37,446 bases of DNA. Origin: HGM11525 sp045649145 (GTDB taxonomy: Bacteria > Bacillota > Clostridia > UBA1381). The stretch covers positions 1 through 37,446 of the forward strand of contig JAZRPK010000060.1 of NCBI GenBank assembly GCA_045649145.1, in the 5' to 3' direction. Made by a program: the position numbers and the translations under genes. This document shows, in pieces, positions 1-8,161 of the stretch. Each line of letters begins with the position of its first letter. Position 1 is the first letter of the stretch. The notes beneath the pieces were generated by a model. The model saw only the letters and a list, made by a program, of their open reading frames with translations. It had not been told where the DNA came from and did no database searches.

Positions 1-363
1 GACGGTTTCATTTATCTTGTTGACCGTGCAAAGGATGTAATTATTTCAGGTGGCGAAAATCTTTATCCTGTTCAGATTGAGGATTTCCTCAGGAAGAATG
101 AGCATATCAATGATGTTGCGGTAATTGGTCTGCCGGATGCAAGACTAGGTGAAATTGCAGCAGCAATTATTCAGTTAAAGCCGGATCATATATGCACGGA
201 AGAGGATATTATGGAATTCTGTTCTGAGATGCCGAGATATAAACGTCCGAAGAAGATTATCTTCGCAGACGTACCAAGAAATCCTACAGGGAAAATCGAA
301 AAGCCGAAGTTAAGAAAAATATACTGCGGCGAGAGTGTCGTAAAAACACAGATTGAAAACTAA
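1..363 (+). CDS. Acyl-CoA ligase / AMP-binding enzyme, C-terminal fragment
   Basis: The reading frame is open from the window edge to a TAA at 361-363, giving the last 120 residues of an ANL-superfamily adenylate-forming enzyme. The hinge motif at residues 1-17 (DGFIYLVDRAKDVIISG, followed by GENLYP) is the A8 region around which the C-terminal lid rotates. Near the end PRNPTGKIEKPKLRK is the A10 motif, whose lysine orients the carboxylate during adenylation. Enzymes of this type activate a carboxylic acid to an acyl-AMP and then an acyl-thioester. The substrate pocket lies upstream of the window, so the substrate cannot be named. The gene runs convergently toward pckA. The 5' end is missing because of the window boundary, not through visible decay. 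Confidence 0.88.
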   Translation, partial: DGFIYLVDRAKDVIISGGENLYPVQIEDFLRKNEHINDVAVIGLPDARLGEIAAAIIQLKPDHICTEEDIMEFCSEMPRYKRPKKIIFADVPRNPTGKIEKPKLRKIYCGESVVKTQIEN

Positions 364-372
364 ATTTTTTTA

Positions 373-399
373 AGCGGTTCGGATATTTTCTGAACCGCT
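373..399 (+). terminator. Possible terminator hairpin after the acyl-CoA ligase gene
   Basis: AGCGGTTC at 373-380 pairs perfectly with GAACCGCT at 392-399, starting 9 bases after the stop codon. Only a short run of four T follows (402-405), so termination here may be weak and shared with the next hairpin. Confidence 0.55.
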
Positions 400-412
400 G
401 ATTTTATACAAG

Positions 413-446
413 AAATGGTCATCTGCAAAAAAGCAGATGACCATTT
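413..446. terminator. Bidirectional terminator between the ligase gene and pckA
   Basis: This is a perfect 14-bp stem (AAATGGTCATCTGC with its complement) closed by a six-base A loop. It lies in the convergent gap 18 bases past the end of pckA. The A/T-rich outer stem provides a short U run in either direction, so it could end both transcripts. Confidence 0.75.
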
Positions 447-464
447 AAAGTTTATATTTAACAA

Positions 465-2240
465 TTATGCATTTAAGTTAGCCTCTAACTTTGCTAACTC
501 GTCAGCCATTTCTGACGGAAGCATATCACCGAACTGTGCGAAGTATTCCTTGATGTTCGCAACGTCTTCTAACCAAACGTCCTTATCAACTGTTAAGAGA
601 GCCTTAATGTCATCGATTGACATATCAAGACCTGTTACATCAATATCCTCAGGCTTCGGAACATAACCGATAGCAACCTCGTCAGCGTCAACCTTGCCTG
701 CACATCTGTCGAGAATCCAGAGGAGGACACGCATATTGTCGCCAAATCCCGGCCACATAAAGTTGTCGTTGTCATCCTTTCTGAACCAGTTAACGTGGAA
801 GATTTTCGGAGCTTTGTCGCCGAGCTTCTTGCCCATATCAAGCCAGTGATTCCAGTAGGTAGCCATATTGTAGCCAACAAACGGCTTCATAGCCATCGGG
901 TCACGTCTTACAACGCCGACAGCGCCTGCAGCTGCAGCAGTTGTTTCAGATGCCATGGTAGCACCAACAAATGTACCATGTGTCCAGTCTCTTGACTGAT
1001 ATACCAACGGAGCGCACTTAGCACGTCTGCCGCCAAATACAATAGCCTCAACAGGCACGCCTGCGGGGTTCTCGAATTCCTTGGAGATGCAGGGGCAGTT
1101 TACAGCCGGAGCAGTAAATCTTGAGTTCGGATGAGCGAGCTTGTTGCCTTCTGCTGTGAAGTCAACGCCGTTAACCTTAGAACCCTTCCACTCTGTTGCA
1201 TTAACAGGCGGATTCTTGTCAAGACCTTCCCACCAAACTGTCATATCGTCATTGTTGATAGCAACGTTTGTGAAGATGGTGTTCTTCTTGGTAGATTCAA
1301 GAGCGTTGAAGTTTGTCTTAACGCTTGTACCCGGTGCAACGCCGAAGAAGCCTGCCTCGGGGTTAATAGCATAAAGTCTGCCGTCGGGACCAATTCTAAG
1401 CCACGAAATATCATCGCCGACAGTCCATACCTTGTAGCCCTGTTCTTCGAGGTACTTGGGCGGAATAAGCATTGCAAGGTTTGTTTTACCGCAAGCTGAC
1501 GGGAATGCAGCACAAATGTACTTAACCTCGCCCTTGGGATTTTCAAGACCTAAAATAAGCATATGCTCTGCCATCCAGCCCTCTTTCATACCGAGGTAAG
1601 ATGCAATTCTAAGGGCAAAGCACTTCTTGCCGAGTAGTACGTTACCGCCGTATGCTGAGTTGATTGACCAGATTGTAGCATCCTGCGGGAACTGTACAAT
1701 ATATCTGTCATCGGGGTTTACGTCCTTTTTAGCGTGCAAGCACTTAACAAAGTCACTGTCGTCACCAAGCTGGTCGATAACAGCCTTACCGATTCTTGTC
1801 ATAATAGCCATATTAAGAACAACGTAGATGCTGTCTGTAAGCTCAATACCAATCTTTGAGAAGGGTGAGCCGACGGGACCCATTGAATAGGGGATAACGT
1901 ACATTGTTCTGCCTGCCATAGAGCCTGCATAAAGAGCCTTCATCTTAGCGTACATCTCGTCGGGAGCCATCCAGTTGTTGATAGGACCTGCTTCCTCCTT
2001 AGTAGGTGTACAGATAAATGTTCTGTCTTCTACACGGGCAACGTCATTCTCTGCTGTTCTGTGATAGTAGCAGCCGGGTAGTTTTTCTTCGTTGAGCTTG
2101 ATTATCTCGCCTGATGCAACCGCCTCGGCTCTTAAAGCCTCGAGCTGCTCCTCGCTGCCGTCAATCCACACGATTTTTTCCGGGGTGCACATTGCAGCCA
2201 TTTCGTCAAGCCAAGCTAATACTGTCTTGTTTGAAGTCAT
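465..2240 (-). CDS. pckA: Phosphoenolpyruvate carboxykinase (GTP)
   Basis: The 591-residue product interconverts oxaloacetate + GTP and PEP + CO2 + GDP in the cytosol. In fermenters it often runs toward oxaloacetate (anaplerosis, succinate or malate branch). The sequence matches the GTP family in length and in its signature P-loop FPSACGKTN at residues 246-254, which carries the hyper-reactive cysteine absent from ATP-type enzymes. The metal/P-loop follow-up VGDDISW is at 274-280. The start is an ATG with a strong AAGGAGG about 8 bases upstream. It is a single-gene unit divergent from the Cys-rich gene at 2477 and convergent with the ligase gene. The ATP-type enzyme, with its different P-loop, is excluded. 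Confidence 0.97.
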   Translation of the reverse strand: MTSNKTVLAWLDEMAAMCTPEKIVWIDGSEEQLEALRAEAVASGEIIKLNEEKLPGCYYHRTAENDVARVEDRTFICTPTKEEAGPINNWMAPDEMYAKMKALYAGSMAGRTMYVIPYSMGPVGSPFSKIGIELTDSIYVVLNMAIMTRIGKAVIDQLGDDSDFVKCLHAKKDVNPDDRYIVQFPQDATIWSINSAYGGNVLLGKKCFALRIASYLGMKEGWMAEHMLILGLENPKGEVKYICAAFPSACGKTNLAMLIPPKYLEEQGYKVWTVGDDISWLRIGPDGRLYAINPEAGFFGVAPGTSVKTNFNALESTKKNTIFTNVAINNDDMTVWWEGLDKNPPVNATEWKGSKVNGVDFTAEGNKLAHPNSRFTAPAVNCPCISKEFENPAGVPVEAIVFGGRRAKCAPLVYQSRDWTHGTFVGATMASETTAAAAGAVGVVRRDPMAMKPFVGYNMATYWNHWLDMGKKLGDKAPKIFHVNWFRKDDNDNFMWPGFGDNMRVLLWILDRCAGKVDADEVAIGYVPKPEDIDVTGLDMSIDDIKALLTVDKDVWLEDVANIKEYFAQFGDMLPSEMADELAKLEANLNA

Positions 2241-2336
2241 TGTAATTCCTCCTTTATATACATTTGATTATTTTGCGAAAAATCAAAAAGTCAAAACATT
2301 ACTGCCAATTTTTTCAAATCTTCCGCCATTATATCT

Positions 2337-2364
2337 ATTATAACACAAAAAAGTAAATATTCAA
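2337..2364 (-). promoter_or_regulatory. Promoter of pckA
   Basis: On the minus strand, TTGAAT (2364-2359), a 16-base spacer and TATAAT (2342-2337) form a sigma-A type promoter. The -10 is preceded by TGT, an extended -10. Predicted transcription starts near 2330, giving a leader of about 90 bases. A second TATAAT at 2333-2328 could act as an alternative. Confidence 0.6.
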
Positions 2365-2406
2365 ATGTTTTTTTATAAAATTTACATTTTTATATATTTT
2401 TTGTAA

Positions 2407-2435
2407 TTGACAGTCAAAAAGCGTGGGTATATAAT
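2407..2435 (+). promoter_or_regulatory. Consensus sigma-A promoter for the Cys-rich gene at 2477
   Basis: TTGACA (2407-2412), a 17-base spacer and TATAAT (2430-2435) are a perfect consensus match. Predicted transcription starts near 2442, 35 bases before the ATG. Confidence 0.8.
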
Positions 2436-2476
2436 AAATTATGCACAAATATTTGTAAAGGAACTGACGATTTTTG

Positions 2477-3214
2477 ATGAAAGAGCAGATATATACCATA
2501 CCTATAAACGAGGCTTACGAAACCGATTGTGAGTGTGCTTTGTGCCTTTTGGAGAAAAAATGCGAGCAGGAAGCGGTAGAATACGCATTGGGTGCAGCAA
2601 TGATGGAGCCTGATTACCGTATCCTGTCGAATGAAAAGGGCTATTGCAAAAAACATTTTAGGATGCAGTTTGAAAAGCCGAATAAGCTTAGTCTTGCACT
2701 TGTGCTTGAAACACATCTTGCAGAGAGTATCAGCGTGCTTGAGCGGTTTTATAAAAGTGCCGATTCCTTAAAGGGTAATAAAAAGAGCATTTTCAAAAAA
2801 AACAATTCAAAAGAGCTTGCTACGGGGATTGCTACAATGCTTAAAAAGCGTGAGGACAGCTGTGTTATTTGTGACAAAATCAACTACACAATGAACAGAT
2901 ATATCAGGGTCTTTTTGGATATGTGGCGGACAGAGCCGGAATTCAGGAAGAAGGTTGAAGACTCCAAGGGCGTGTGCCTGCCGCATATGCGGATGCTGCT
3001 TGAGGCGTCGGACAAAATGCCGGAAAAGGACAGGGCAGAGTTTGTTGAATTTTTATACCAAAAGCAGAAAACGGAGCTTGAAAGAATAAAAGATGACATA
3101 CACCATTTCACCCTGAAATTTGACTATCGGAACAAGGATATGGAGTGGGGAGCTGCTGAGGACGCACCTTTAAGAACGATTGAAAAGATAGCAGGAATAA
3201 TAGGTGCTGACTGA
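2477..3214 (+). CDS. Cys-rich protein with duplicated CxxC/CxxH motifs (DUF6062-like)
   Basis: The 245-residue soluble protein resembles the family I know as DUF6062, common in Clostridia and of unknown function. It carries two similar half-sites: C20-x2-C23 followed by C57-x2-H60 (context GYCKKHF), and C129-x2-C132 followed by C167-x2-H170 (context GVCLPHM). This spacing suggests an internal duplication and two metal sites, probably zinc; that is inference. C18 and C29 are extra cysteines near the first site. No signal peptide or membrane segment is visible. The start is ATG at 2477; a TTG directly before it (2474) is also open, and AAAGGA lies 15 bases upstream of the ATG. It has its own consensus promoter and stands alone. 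Confidence 0.85.
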   Translation: MKEQIYTIPINEAYETDCECALCLLEKKCEQEAVEYALGAAMMEPDYRILSNEKGYCKKHFRMQFEKPNKLSLALVLETHLAESISVLERFYKSADSLKGNKKSIFKKNNSKELATGIATMLKKREDSCVICDKINYTMNRYIRVFLDMWRTEPEFRKKVEDSKGVCLPHMRMLLEASDKMPEKDRAEFVEFLYQKQKTELERIKDDIHHFTLKFDYRNKDMEWGAAEDAPLRTIEKIAGIIGAD

Positions 3215-3245
3215 GAAAACAGGACAAAAAACGGCGTTTAGGCTG

Positions 3246-3274
3246 TTGACAAATACACATATTTGTGATATACT
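3246..3274 (+). promoter_or_regulatory. Promoter of the lipoprotein/Wzz/BY-kinase operon
   Basis: TTGACA (3246-3251), a 17-base spacer and TATACT (3269-3274) with TG one base upstream (extended -10) form a near-consensus promoter. It lies about 50 bases before the TTG start of the lipoprotein gene. Confidence 0.75.
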
Positions 3275-3323
3275 TTATGGTGTATGTTTATTTATAGAAA
3301 GTTGTTAAAGGAGGAGAATTGCT

Positions 3324-4130
3324 TTGCGTGCCAGAGTTAAGACGGTTATATGTGCATTTGTCGCTGTTGCAATGCTTTCTTCCTGTGGGAAATATTCAAA
3401 ATTAAACAAAACGCTTGATGCTATAACCGTAACTAATGAGTTTCCGTTGGCGATGGGCGGTGCATATACTCTTGCAGAAGTTGAGGAGAGTGTATATTTT
3501 CAACAAAAGGCACTTTGTGACGCTTTGGCAGAAGCATATGAACAAACAGATATAGATACTGTAAGGGAAAAGCATCCTGAAATCAATCGCAACAAGATGA
3601 TGTACCAGCTCAGTAACAGACGTCAGCAGCTTAATGTAGAAAGCAATGAGCTTTTTATGGATAACGTGGAAATAATACTTGAAGACGTGCAAGATTGTAA
3701 GGATAAGCACGCATATACAATTTCACGTATGGAGGAGGCACAATCCTTTTACAGTGACTATGGTAAACTGAAGAGTGCTACTGAGGAGGATTTCCAAATA
3801 GTAAGCAAAATATTTGTAAGCTACGCGTTCTCTGAAAACAGCCTTGCCAAGAGAGTTATTGTTGAGTATAGAGATTTGATAGTGGAAACTGCAACAAGAA
3901 TGATTGAATATAATGCAAGCAGAGACGAAGCTTATAGGGCAAATATTGCAAAAAACAACGAAATCATCAGGGCTATAAACGAGGTTTTGGGCGGTGTTTC
4001 AGGAAACACATCATACAGAAAGCGTATAAATGATGCTAACAGGACGTTGCTTGAAAAGACACTTAATTCGATGAGCAGTGTGTCTCAGAGTGAGAAAGAG
4101 AGAATTCTAAATCAGTTTGAGGAAGCCTGA
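3324..4130 (+). CDS. Putative lipoprotein of a tyrosine-kinase/chain-length locus
   Basis: I do not recognise a domain. The 268-residue product starts at TTG with AAAGGAGGAG about 8 bases upstream. It has an N-terminal type II signal peptide: basic MRARVK, a hydrophobic core, and the lipobox LSSC with the lipidated cysteine at residue 21. The mature part is highly charged and predicted largely helical, with heptad-like stretches around residues 85-160. It should be anchored to the outer face of the cytoplasmic membrane. It is the first gene of an operon with a Wzz-like modulator and a BY-kinase (33 bases to the next start). A role in cell-surface polymer export or in sensing for the kinase is possible by context only. 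Confidence 0.85.
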   Translation: MRARVKTVICAFVAVAMLSSCGKYSKLNKTLDAITVTNEFPLAMGGAYTLAEVEESVYFQQKALCDALAEAYEQTDIDTVREKHPEINRNKMMYQLSNRRQQLNVESNELFMDNVEIILEDVQDCKDKHAYTISRMEEAQSFYSDYGKLKSATEEDFQIVSKIFVSYAFSENSLAKRVIVEYRDLIVETATRMIEYNASRDEAYRANIAKNNEIIRAINEVLGGVSGNTSYRKRINDANRTLLEKTLNSMSSVSQSEKERILNQFEEA

Positions 4131-4162
4131 TAAATGAAAGTGCTTGTAAAGGGGGACTACCG

Positions 4163-4906
4163 TTGAATAATGAATTGAAAACAAATGAGGTTGTCAGCGA
4201 GAATATTGAGAGTGTTACAGGTGAAGTATCTATCCTTGATATAATTGTGCTGGTATTGAGTAACTGGTGGGTAGCAGGCTTTGCGGGATTAGTTCTTGCG
4301 ATTGCATGCTATGCATACAGCAAATCCACTGCTGTGCCGACATACCAGTCAATAGGCAACCTGTATATTGACACGCAACGAGAGAGAATAGACAATGATG
4401 TAAATGCGGCTGCGCTTTTGTACGCACAGGACCTTATGCCTTCATATATTAAAATCCTTGAGAGCCGTTCATTTAACACTACTATAAGTGAGGCGATGGA
4501 CAACAAGTATACTCATGGACAGATTAAAAGTATGACCACATTGTCCCAGGTTGAAGATACGAATATTATGCAGGTAAGTGTGGTATGTGTTGATGAACGT
4601 GACTCTTATCTTATATGCGATTACATAGTCAAGTTTGCCGCAGATGAGATTTTGAGGGTATTTGAGGGTGGTTCGGTAAAGGTTGTTGATTATCCCGAGC
4701 AGGAACCGCAGATTATAGTTGTTAATTTGTTCAGACGCGGAATTATTGGCTTTGTTATAGGTGCAATTCTTGCCATAATTGCGATTATATTGTTTGATAT
4801 GTTTGATACACGAATTGTCAGCTCCGAAGAACTGACCGCAAGATATAAGACACCTGTACTCGGAGAGGTGCCCAACCTTACTGAGTCGACGGCGAGAAAG
4901 GGGTAA
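4163..4906 (+). CDS. Wzz/CpsC-type chain-length determinant, BY-kinase modulator
   Basis: This 247-residue membrane protein has the Wzz topology. Two transmembrane helices at about residues 33-52 and 193-212 flank an extracytoplasmic domain containing the usual YQSIGNLYI strand. A short cytoplasmic tail (about 213-247, VLGEVP) matches the segment that activates the kinase in CpsC/CapA proteins. It starts at TTG (4163) preceded by AAAGGGGG. It ends 5 bases before the BY-kinase, the classical split CpsC-CpsD arrangement of Firmicutes. Such pairs control length and export of capsule or exopolysaccharide. No glycosyltransferase, flippase or polymerase gene lies beside it, so the polymer is unknown. 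Confidence 0.88.
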   Translation: MNNELKTNEVVSENIESVTGEVSILDIIVLVLSNWWVAGFAGLVLAIACYAYSKSTAVPTYQSIGNLYIDTQRERIDNDVNAAALLYAQDLMPSYIKILESRSFNTTISEAMDNKYTHGQIKSMTTLSQVEDTNIMQVSVVCVDERDSYLICDYIVKFAADEILRVFEGGSVKVVDYPEQEPQIIVVNLFRRGIIGFVIGAILAIIAIILFDMFDTRIVSSEELTARYKTPVLGEVPNLTESTARKG

Positions 4907-4911
4907 CTGAT

Positions 4912-5739
4912 ATGGGAAAATATGATAAAGTAAGAAGTTTTATTTCCTCATTCAAGAAAAAGAATACTCCTGCCCCCGGTAATGATAAAGGACGTCTTAG
5001 CACAATACTTAATGATGATACGCCGTTTATAATAAGAGAAAGCTATAAAACAGCAAGAACAAACATTATATTCTCTGTTTCAGGTATCAACAAATCAGGG
5101 TGCAAGATTATTGCAATAACAAGTGCTAATCCCGGTGAGGGTAAAACTACAACTACCCTTAACCTTGCAATCGCATTTGCGCAAACAGGTGCAAGGGTAC
5201 TGGCAATAGATGGCGATTTGCGTAAGCCGAGAATGCATCGTTATGTGGGTATCAAGAAGGATATTGGCCTTTCATCGGTGCTATCTCAGCAGATAACTTT
5301 TGAAAAGGCTGTTATTAAAAATGCACGTCCGGGACTGGATGTTTTGCCGTCCGGCGAATTGCCCCCGAACCCTGCAGAGCTCTTGTCGTCGGAAGTAATG
5401 AGGGAGCTTATTGAAGAGATTTCGAAAGATTATGATTATATTTTCTTTGATACACCGCCGGTAACAGTCGTTACCGACGCAGCAGCGCTCTCAACGCTTG
5501 TTGATGGTATTATCTTGATTGTACGTCAGAATTATACCGATCACGAAAGCCTTTCTTCTGCGGTAAACCTGCTTAATATTTCAGGCACAAAGCTGTTAGG
5601 CTTCTTTATAAATGATGCTGCAAGCAATCGCGGCGGATACAGCTATAACAGATATCGTTATAAATATGGCTCCAAGTACTCCTATCGTTACGGATACAGA
5701 TACGATTACCGCTACGGCTATTCTGACAGAAAGAAATAA
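4912..5739 (+). CDS. CpsD/CapB-type bacterial tyrosine kinase (BY-kinase)
   Basis: The 275-residue cytosolic kinase has the BY-kinase motif set. Walker A is SANPGEGKTT at 71-80, Walker A' is LAIDGDLRKP at 97-106, and Walker B is YIFFDTPP at 176-183. The C-terminal tail (241-275) holds 13 tyrosines, mostly alternating with Arg/Lys, as substrate sites for trans-autophosphorylation. Family members phosphorylate their own tail in a ring and thereby regulate polysaccharide assembly. ATG start, 5 bases after the modulator stop, with GGGG ahead. It is the last gene of its operon, closed by a strong terminator at 5744. The tail is more repetitive and more basic than most I know. Confidence 0.93.
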   Translation: MGKYDKVRSFISSFKKKNTPAPGNDKGRLSTILNDDTPFIIRESYKTARTNIIFSVSGINKSGCKIIAITSANPGEGKTTTTLNLAIAFAQTGARVLAIDGDLRKPRMHRYVGIKKDIGLSSVLSQQITFEKAVIKNARPGLDVLPSGELPPNPAELLSSEVMRELIEEISKDYDYIFFDTPPVTVVTDAAALSTLVDGIILIVRQNYTDHESLSSAVNLLNISGTKLLGFFINDAASNRGGYSYNRYRYKYGSKYSYRYGYRYDYRYGYSDRKK

Positions 5740-5743
5740 TAAT

Positions 5744-5772
5744 AAAAAACCCGCCACTATGGCGGGTTTTTT
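5744..5772. terminator. Bidirectional terminator between the BY-kinase gene and fba
   Basis: Six A, CCCGCC, the loop ACTAT, GGCGGG and six T form a symmetric hairpin. It has a U run in both directions and ends the plus-strand kinase operon and the minus-strand aldolase operon. Confidence 0.93.
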
Positions 5773-5780
5773 GATGCGTT

Positions 5781-6644
5781 TTACGCCTTATTTACAGAAC
5801 CGAAAAGCTCCATCTTTTCTTTTACAATTTCCTTGATTGCTGCACAACCGGGAGCGAGAAGCTTTCTCGGGTCAAAGCCCTTGCCTACAAGGTCCTTACC
5901 CTCTTCGATGTACTTTCTTGTAGCAGCCTGGAAATAAAGCTGACACTCTGTGTTTACGTTAATTTTAGCAACACCCAAAGAAATGGCAGTCTTAATCATA
6001 TCGGCAGGGATTCCTGTACCGCCGTGCAGAACGAGCGGAAGGTCGCCTATCAACTCTTTAGTCTTGCCAAGTGCGTCAAAGTCAAGTCCCTTCCAGTTTT
6101 CAGGATACTTGCCGTGAATGTTGCCGATACCTGCAGCAAGAAAATCAACACCCAAATCTGCAATCATCTTGCACTCGTTCGGGTCAGCAATTTCGCCTGC
6201 GCCTACAACGCCGTCCTCTTCGCCGCCGATTGAGCCGACCTCTGCCTCGATGGATAAGCCTTTATCATGGCAGATTTTAACCAGCTCTTTAGTCTTTTCG
6301 ATATTCTCTTCGATAGGATAATGTGAGCCGTCAAACATAACAGACGAGAAACCTGCCTCGATACACTTCATACAACCTTCGTAGCTGCCGTGGTCTAAGT
6401 GTAGAGCAACAGGAACGGTAATGCCTAAATCCTCAATCATTGCAGAAACCATAGCTGCAACTGTCTTGAAGCCAGTCATATACTTGCCTGCACCCTCTGA
6501 CACACCCAAAATTACAGGAGATTTGCACTCCTCGGCGGTCTGGAGAATGGCCTTTGTCCATTCAAGATTGTTTATGTTAAACTGACCTACGGCATATTTG
6601 CCTGCCACAGCCTTGTTCAACATTTCGGTAGCTGATACTAACAT
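5781..6644 (-). CDS. fba: Fructose-1,6-bisphosphate aldolase, class II
   Basis: The 287-residue zinc enzyme cleaves fructose-1,6-bisphosphate to DHAP and glyceraldehyde-3-phosphate in glycolysis and runs in reverse in gluconeogenesis. Motifs seen are YAVGQFNINN near the N-terminus, HLDHGS (zinc histidine and catalytic Asp), EAEVGSIGG, HGGTG (DHAP phosphate loop) and NVNTE. I chose the ATG at 6644 (MLVSATEML) because AAGGAGG lies 9 bases upstream. The ATG at 6650 is too close to it, and the longer open frame starting at 6689 runs through that ribosome site. It is the last gene of a minus-strand unit with the Cys-rich protein (31 bases upstream) and the DNA glycosylase, and ends at the terminator at 5744-5772. 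Confidence 0.96.
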   Translation of the reverse strand: MLVSATEMLNKAVAGKYAVGQFNINNLEWTKAILQTAEECKSPVILGVSEGAGKYMTGFKTVAAMVSAMIEDLGITVPVALHLDHGSYEGCMKCIEAGFSSVMFDGSHYPIEENIEKTKELVKICHDKGLSIEAEVGSIGGEEDGVVGAGEIADPNECKMIADLGVDFLAAGIGNIHGKYPENWKGLDFDALGKTKELIGDLPLVLHGGTGIPADMIKTAISLGVAKINVNTECQLYFQAATRKYIEEGKDLVGKGFDPRKLLAPGCAAIKEIVKEKMELFGSVNKA

Positions 6645-6675
6645 TAGCATTTTCCTCCTTGGAATTTTGTCTTTT

Positions 6676-7275
6676 TTATTCAAGCACAAGCGTGCCTGTT
6701 TCCAATAATTCTTTTAGCGACTCGCTGTTTACGCCGACTACCGTATCTGCAAAGCAGTCACGGCAGGTAACCTTTATACCCGAGTCATCAAGCTCTATAT
6801 CAAAGCCTTTGCTCCCGCAATTAGAGCAGATTATCTTATCATTCTTTGCAATATCATTTATTATCCTAATCAAATCGAAATATATGCCAAGCATAGGATT
6901 TGAGGATATTTCGGCCTCAGCCTCGAGGTAAAGCTCGTTTTGCTTTTTAAGCTCCTCGCCGATACGTTCCCTGCTGCCGATAAACATAATATCAACAGTA
7001 GTCTGAGGACAGGTCAAAACCAAAAGCTCCTTGCGCCAGAAGCCTGAGTGGCTGATGGTAAATTTGTGTCGGTCATCACATGCAGTACAGAGCACCTCAA
7101 ACACATACTTATCCTTCTTATGAGAAACCGAAACAATCGGCTCGCGGCAACTTTGTTCCGAGCAACAGAAGGTTGCGCCGCTTTGAGGCAAATCGAACAG
7201 GGTTATGTCTCTTTCGGTAAGTCTGCCGCAATAGGGGCATATGTATGCAAGACTATTACTGTAATTAACCAGCAT
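6676..7275 (-). CDS. Uncharacterised Cys-rich (zinc-ribbon-like) protein
   Basis: I do not recognise the family with certainty. The 199-residue product has paired cysteine knuckles. CPYCG lies near residue 14, a CC/SC group near 37-43, CTAC near 63, and CSNC with CRDC in the last quarter. The arrangement suggests one N-terminal and one C-terminal zinc ribbon joined by a charged helical linker. The N-terminal part resembles CpXC-type domains only loosely. It starts at ATG with AGGAGT upstream. It is 4 bases downstream of the glycosylase gene and 31 bases upstream of fba, so it is probably cotranscribed with both. No signal peptide or membrane segment is visible. Confidence 0.8.
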   Translation of the reverse strand: MLVNYSNSLAYICPYCGRLTERDITLFDLPQSGATFCCSEQSCREPIVSVSHKKDKYVFEVLCTACDDRHKFTISHSGFWRKELLVLTCPQTTVDIMFIGSRERIGEELKKQNELYLEAEAEISSNPMLGIYFDLIRIINDIAKNDKIICSNCGSKGFDIELDDSGIKVTCRDCFADTVVGVNSESLKELLETGTLVLE

Positions 7276-7279
7276 TTTG

Positions 7280-8152
7280 CTACACTCCTATCTTATTCTC
7301 TCTCGCCCAGTAGAATAAATACTGTTGTGCAAATCCGCCAAATCCGCCAAAATTATCTTTGGCATATGCGGAAATGTTTTTAAGGGAAGTGTCGTTGCCG
7401 CCAAAATAACAGTGCTCCATAATACGTTTTATCCACACATCTGTGGGGAAACAGTCGCACTTGCCAAATCCGAACAGGAGAGAACAATCAGCAACCTTGC
7501 TCCCAACTCCTTTTATTTTCATAAGCTCTGCTTTGGCATCGGCTGTCGGCATAAGACGGATACTGTCAAGGTCAAGCTCGCCGCTTGCTACTTTTTTAGC
7601 AGCATCTAAAATATACTTATCACGAAAACCCGCACGTATTACCGAAATGCTTTCAAGACTCTCTTTTGCCAGCTTTTCGGCTGTGGGGAAGGTGTGGTAG
7701 ACTTTGCCCATATAAGAAATTTCGTCCCCGAAATTTTCGCAAAGGCGGTTTATAATACCCTTTATTCTCGGTATGTTGTTGCTTGCCGAGATAATGAAAG
7801 ATATAAGCGCTTCAAAAGGCTCCTGATTAAGAATTCTGATTCCCTCGCCAAAGCTGATAGCCTCTTTCAATATGCTGTCAGAGCCAAGTGCTTGTTTAAT
7901 ATCTTTGTAATCCCTGTCAAAATCGAAGTAGTTGCGCCAGATATTATTAAACTCGTCAGCGGTTTTGGAGTGAAATATCAGCTTGTCGCCGTTTTTCTCG
8001 ATAAAGAGAGCCTTGCCACAGGCGACGCCGATATACGAGCTGCTAGACACTCTGTCCCAACGGAAGCACTGTCCGCAGTCAAAGATATTGCTAAGCTCAA
8101 AATCGGAAACATCGTCCAAAACCAAATTACCATTATACTCTATTATCTTCAT
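7280..8152 (-). CDS. 8-oxoguanine DNA glycosylase/AP lyase (OGG1-like)
   Basis: The 290-residue protein has an OGG N-terminal domain (CGQCFRW at about 26-32) followed by the HhH-GPD fold. The helix-hairpin-helix KIKGVGSKVADC at 212-223 contains the Schiff-base lysine K219. FPTDVW contains the catalytic aspartate D238. GIRILNQEPFEALISFI matches the OGG-type helix and distinguishes it from AlkA and MutY/Nth, as does the lack of a C-terminal iron-sulfur cluster. It should excise 8-oxoguanine from DNA and nick the abasic site. The start is ATG at 8152. The -10 box of its promoter ends only 9 bases before this codon, so there is no room for a ribosome binding site. Confidence 0.93.
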   Translation of the reverse strand: MKIIEYNGNLVLDDVSDFELSNIFDCGQCFRWDRVSSSSYIGVACGKALFIEKNGDKLIFHSKTADEFNNIWRNYFDFDRDYKDIKQALGSDSILKEAISFGEGIRILNQEPFEALISFIISASNNIPRIKGIINRLCENFGDEISYMGKVYHTFPTAEKLAKESLESISVIRAGFRDKYILDAAKKVASGELDLDSIRLMPTADAKAELMKIKGVGSKVADCSLLFGFGKCDCFPTDVWIKRIMEHCYFGGNDTSLKNISAYAKDNFGGFGGFAQQYLFYWARENKIGV

Positions 8153-8161
8153 AACGAAGGT

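Noticed and set aside
1131..1499. Long open frame antisense to pckA, and similar antisense frames across the window
   Set aside because: These lack ribosome sites and recognisable motifs and mirror the codon structure of the well-supported genes on the other strand.
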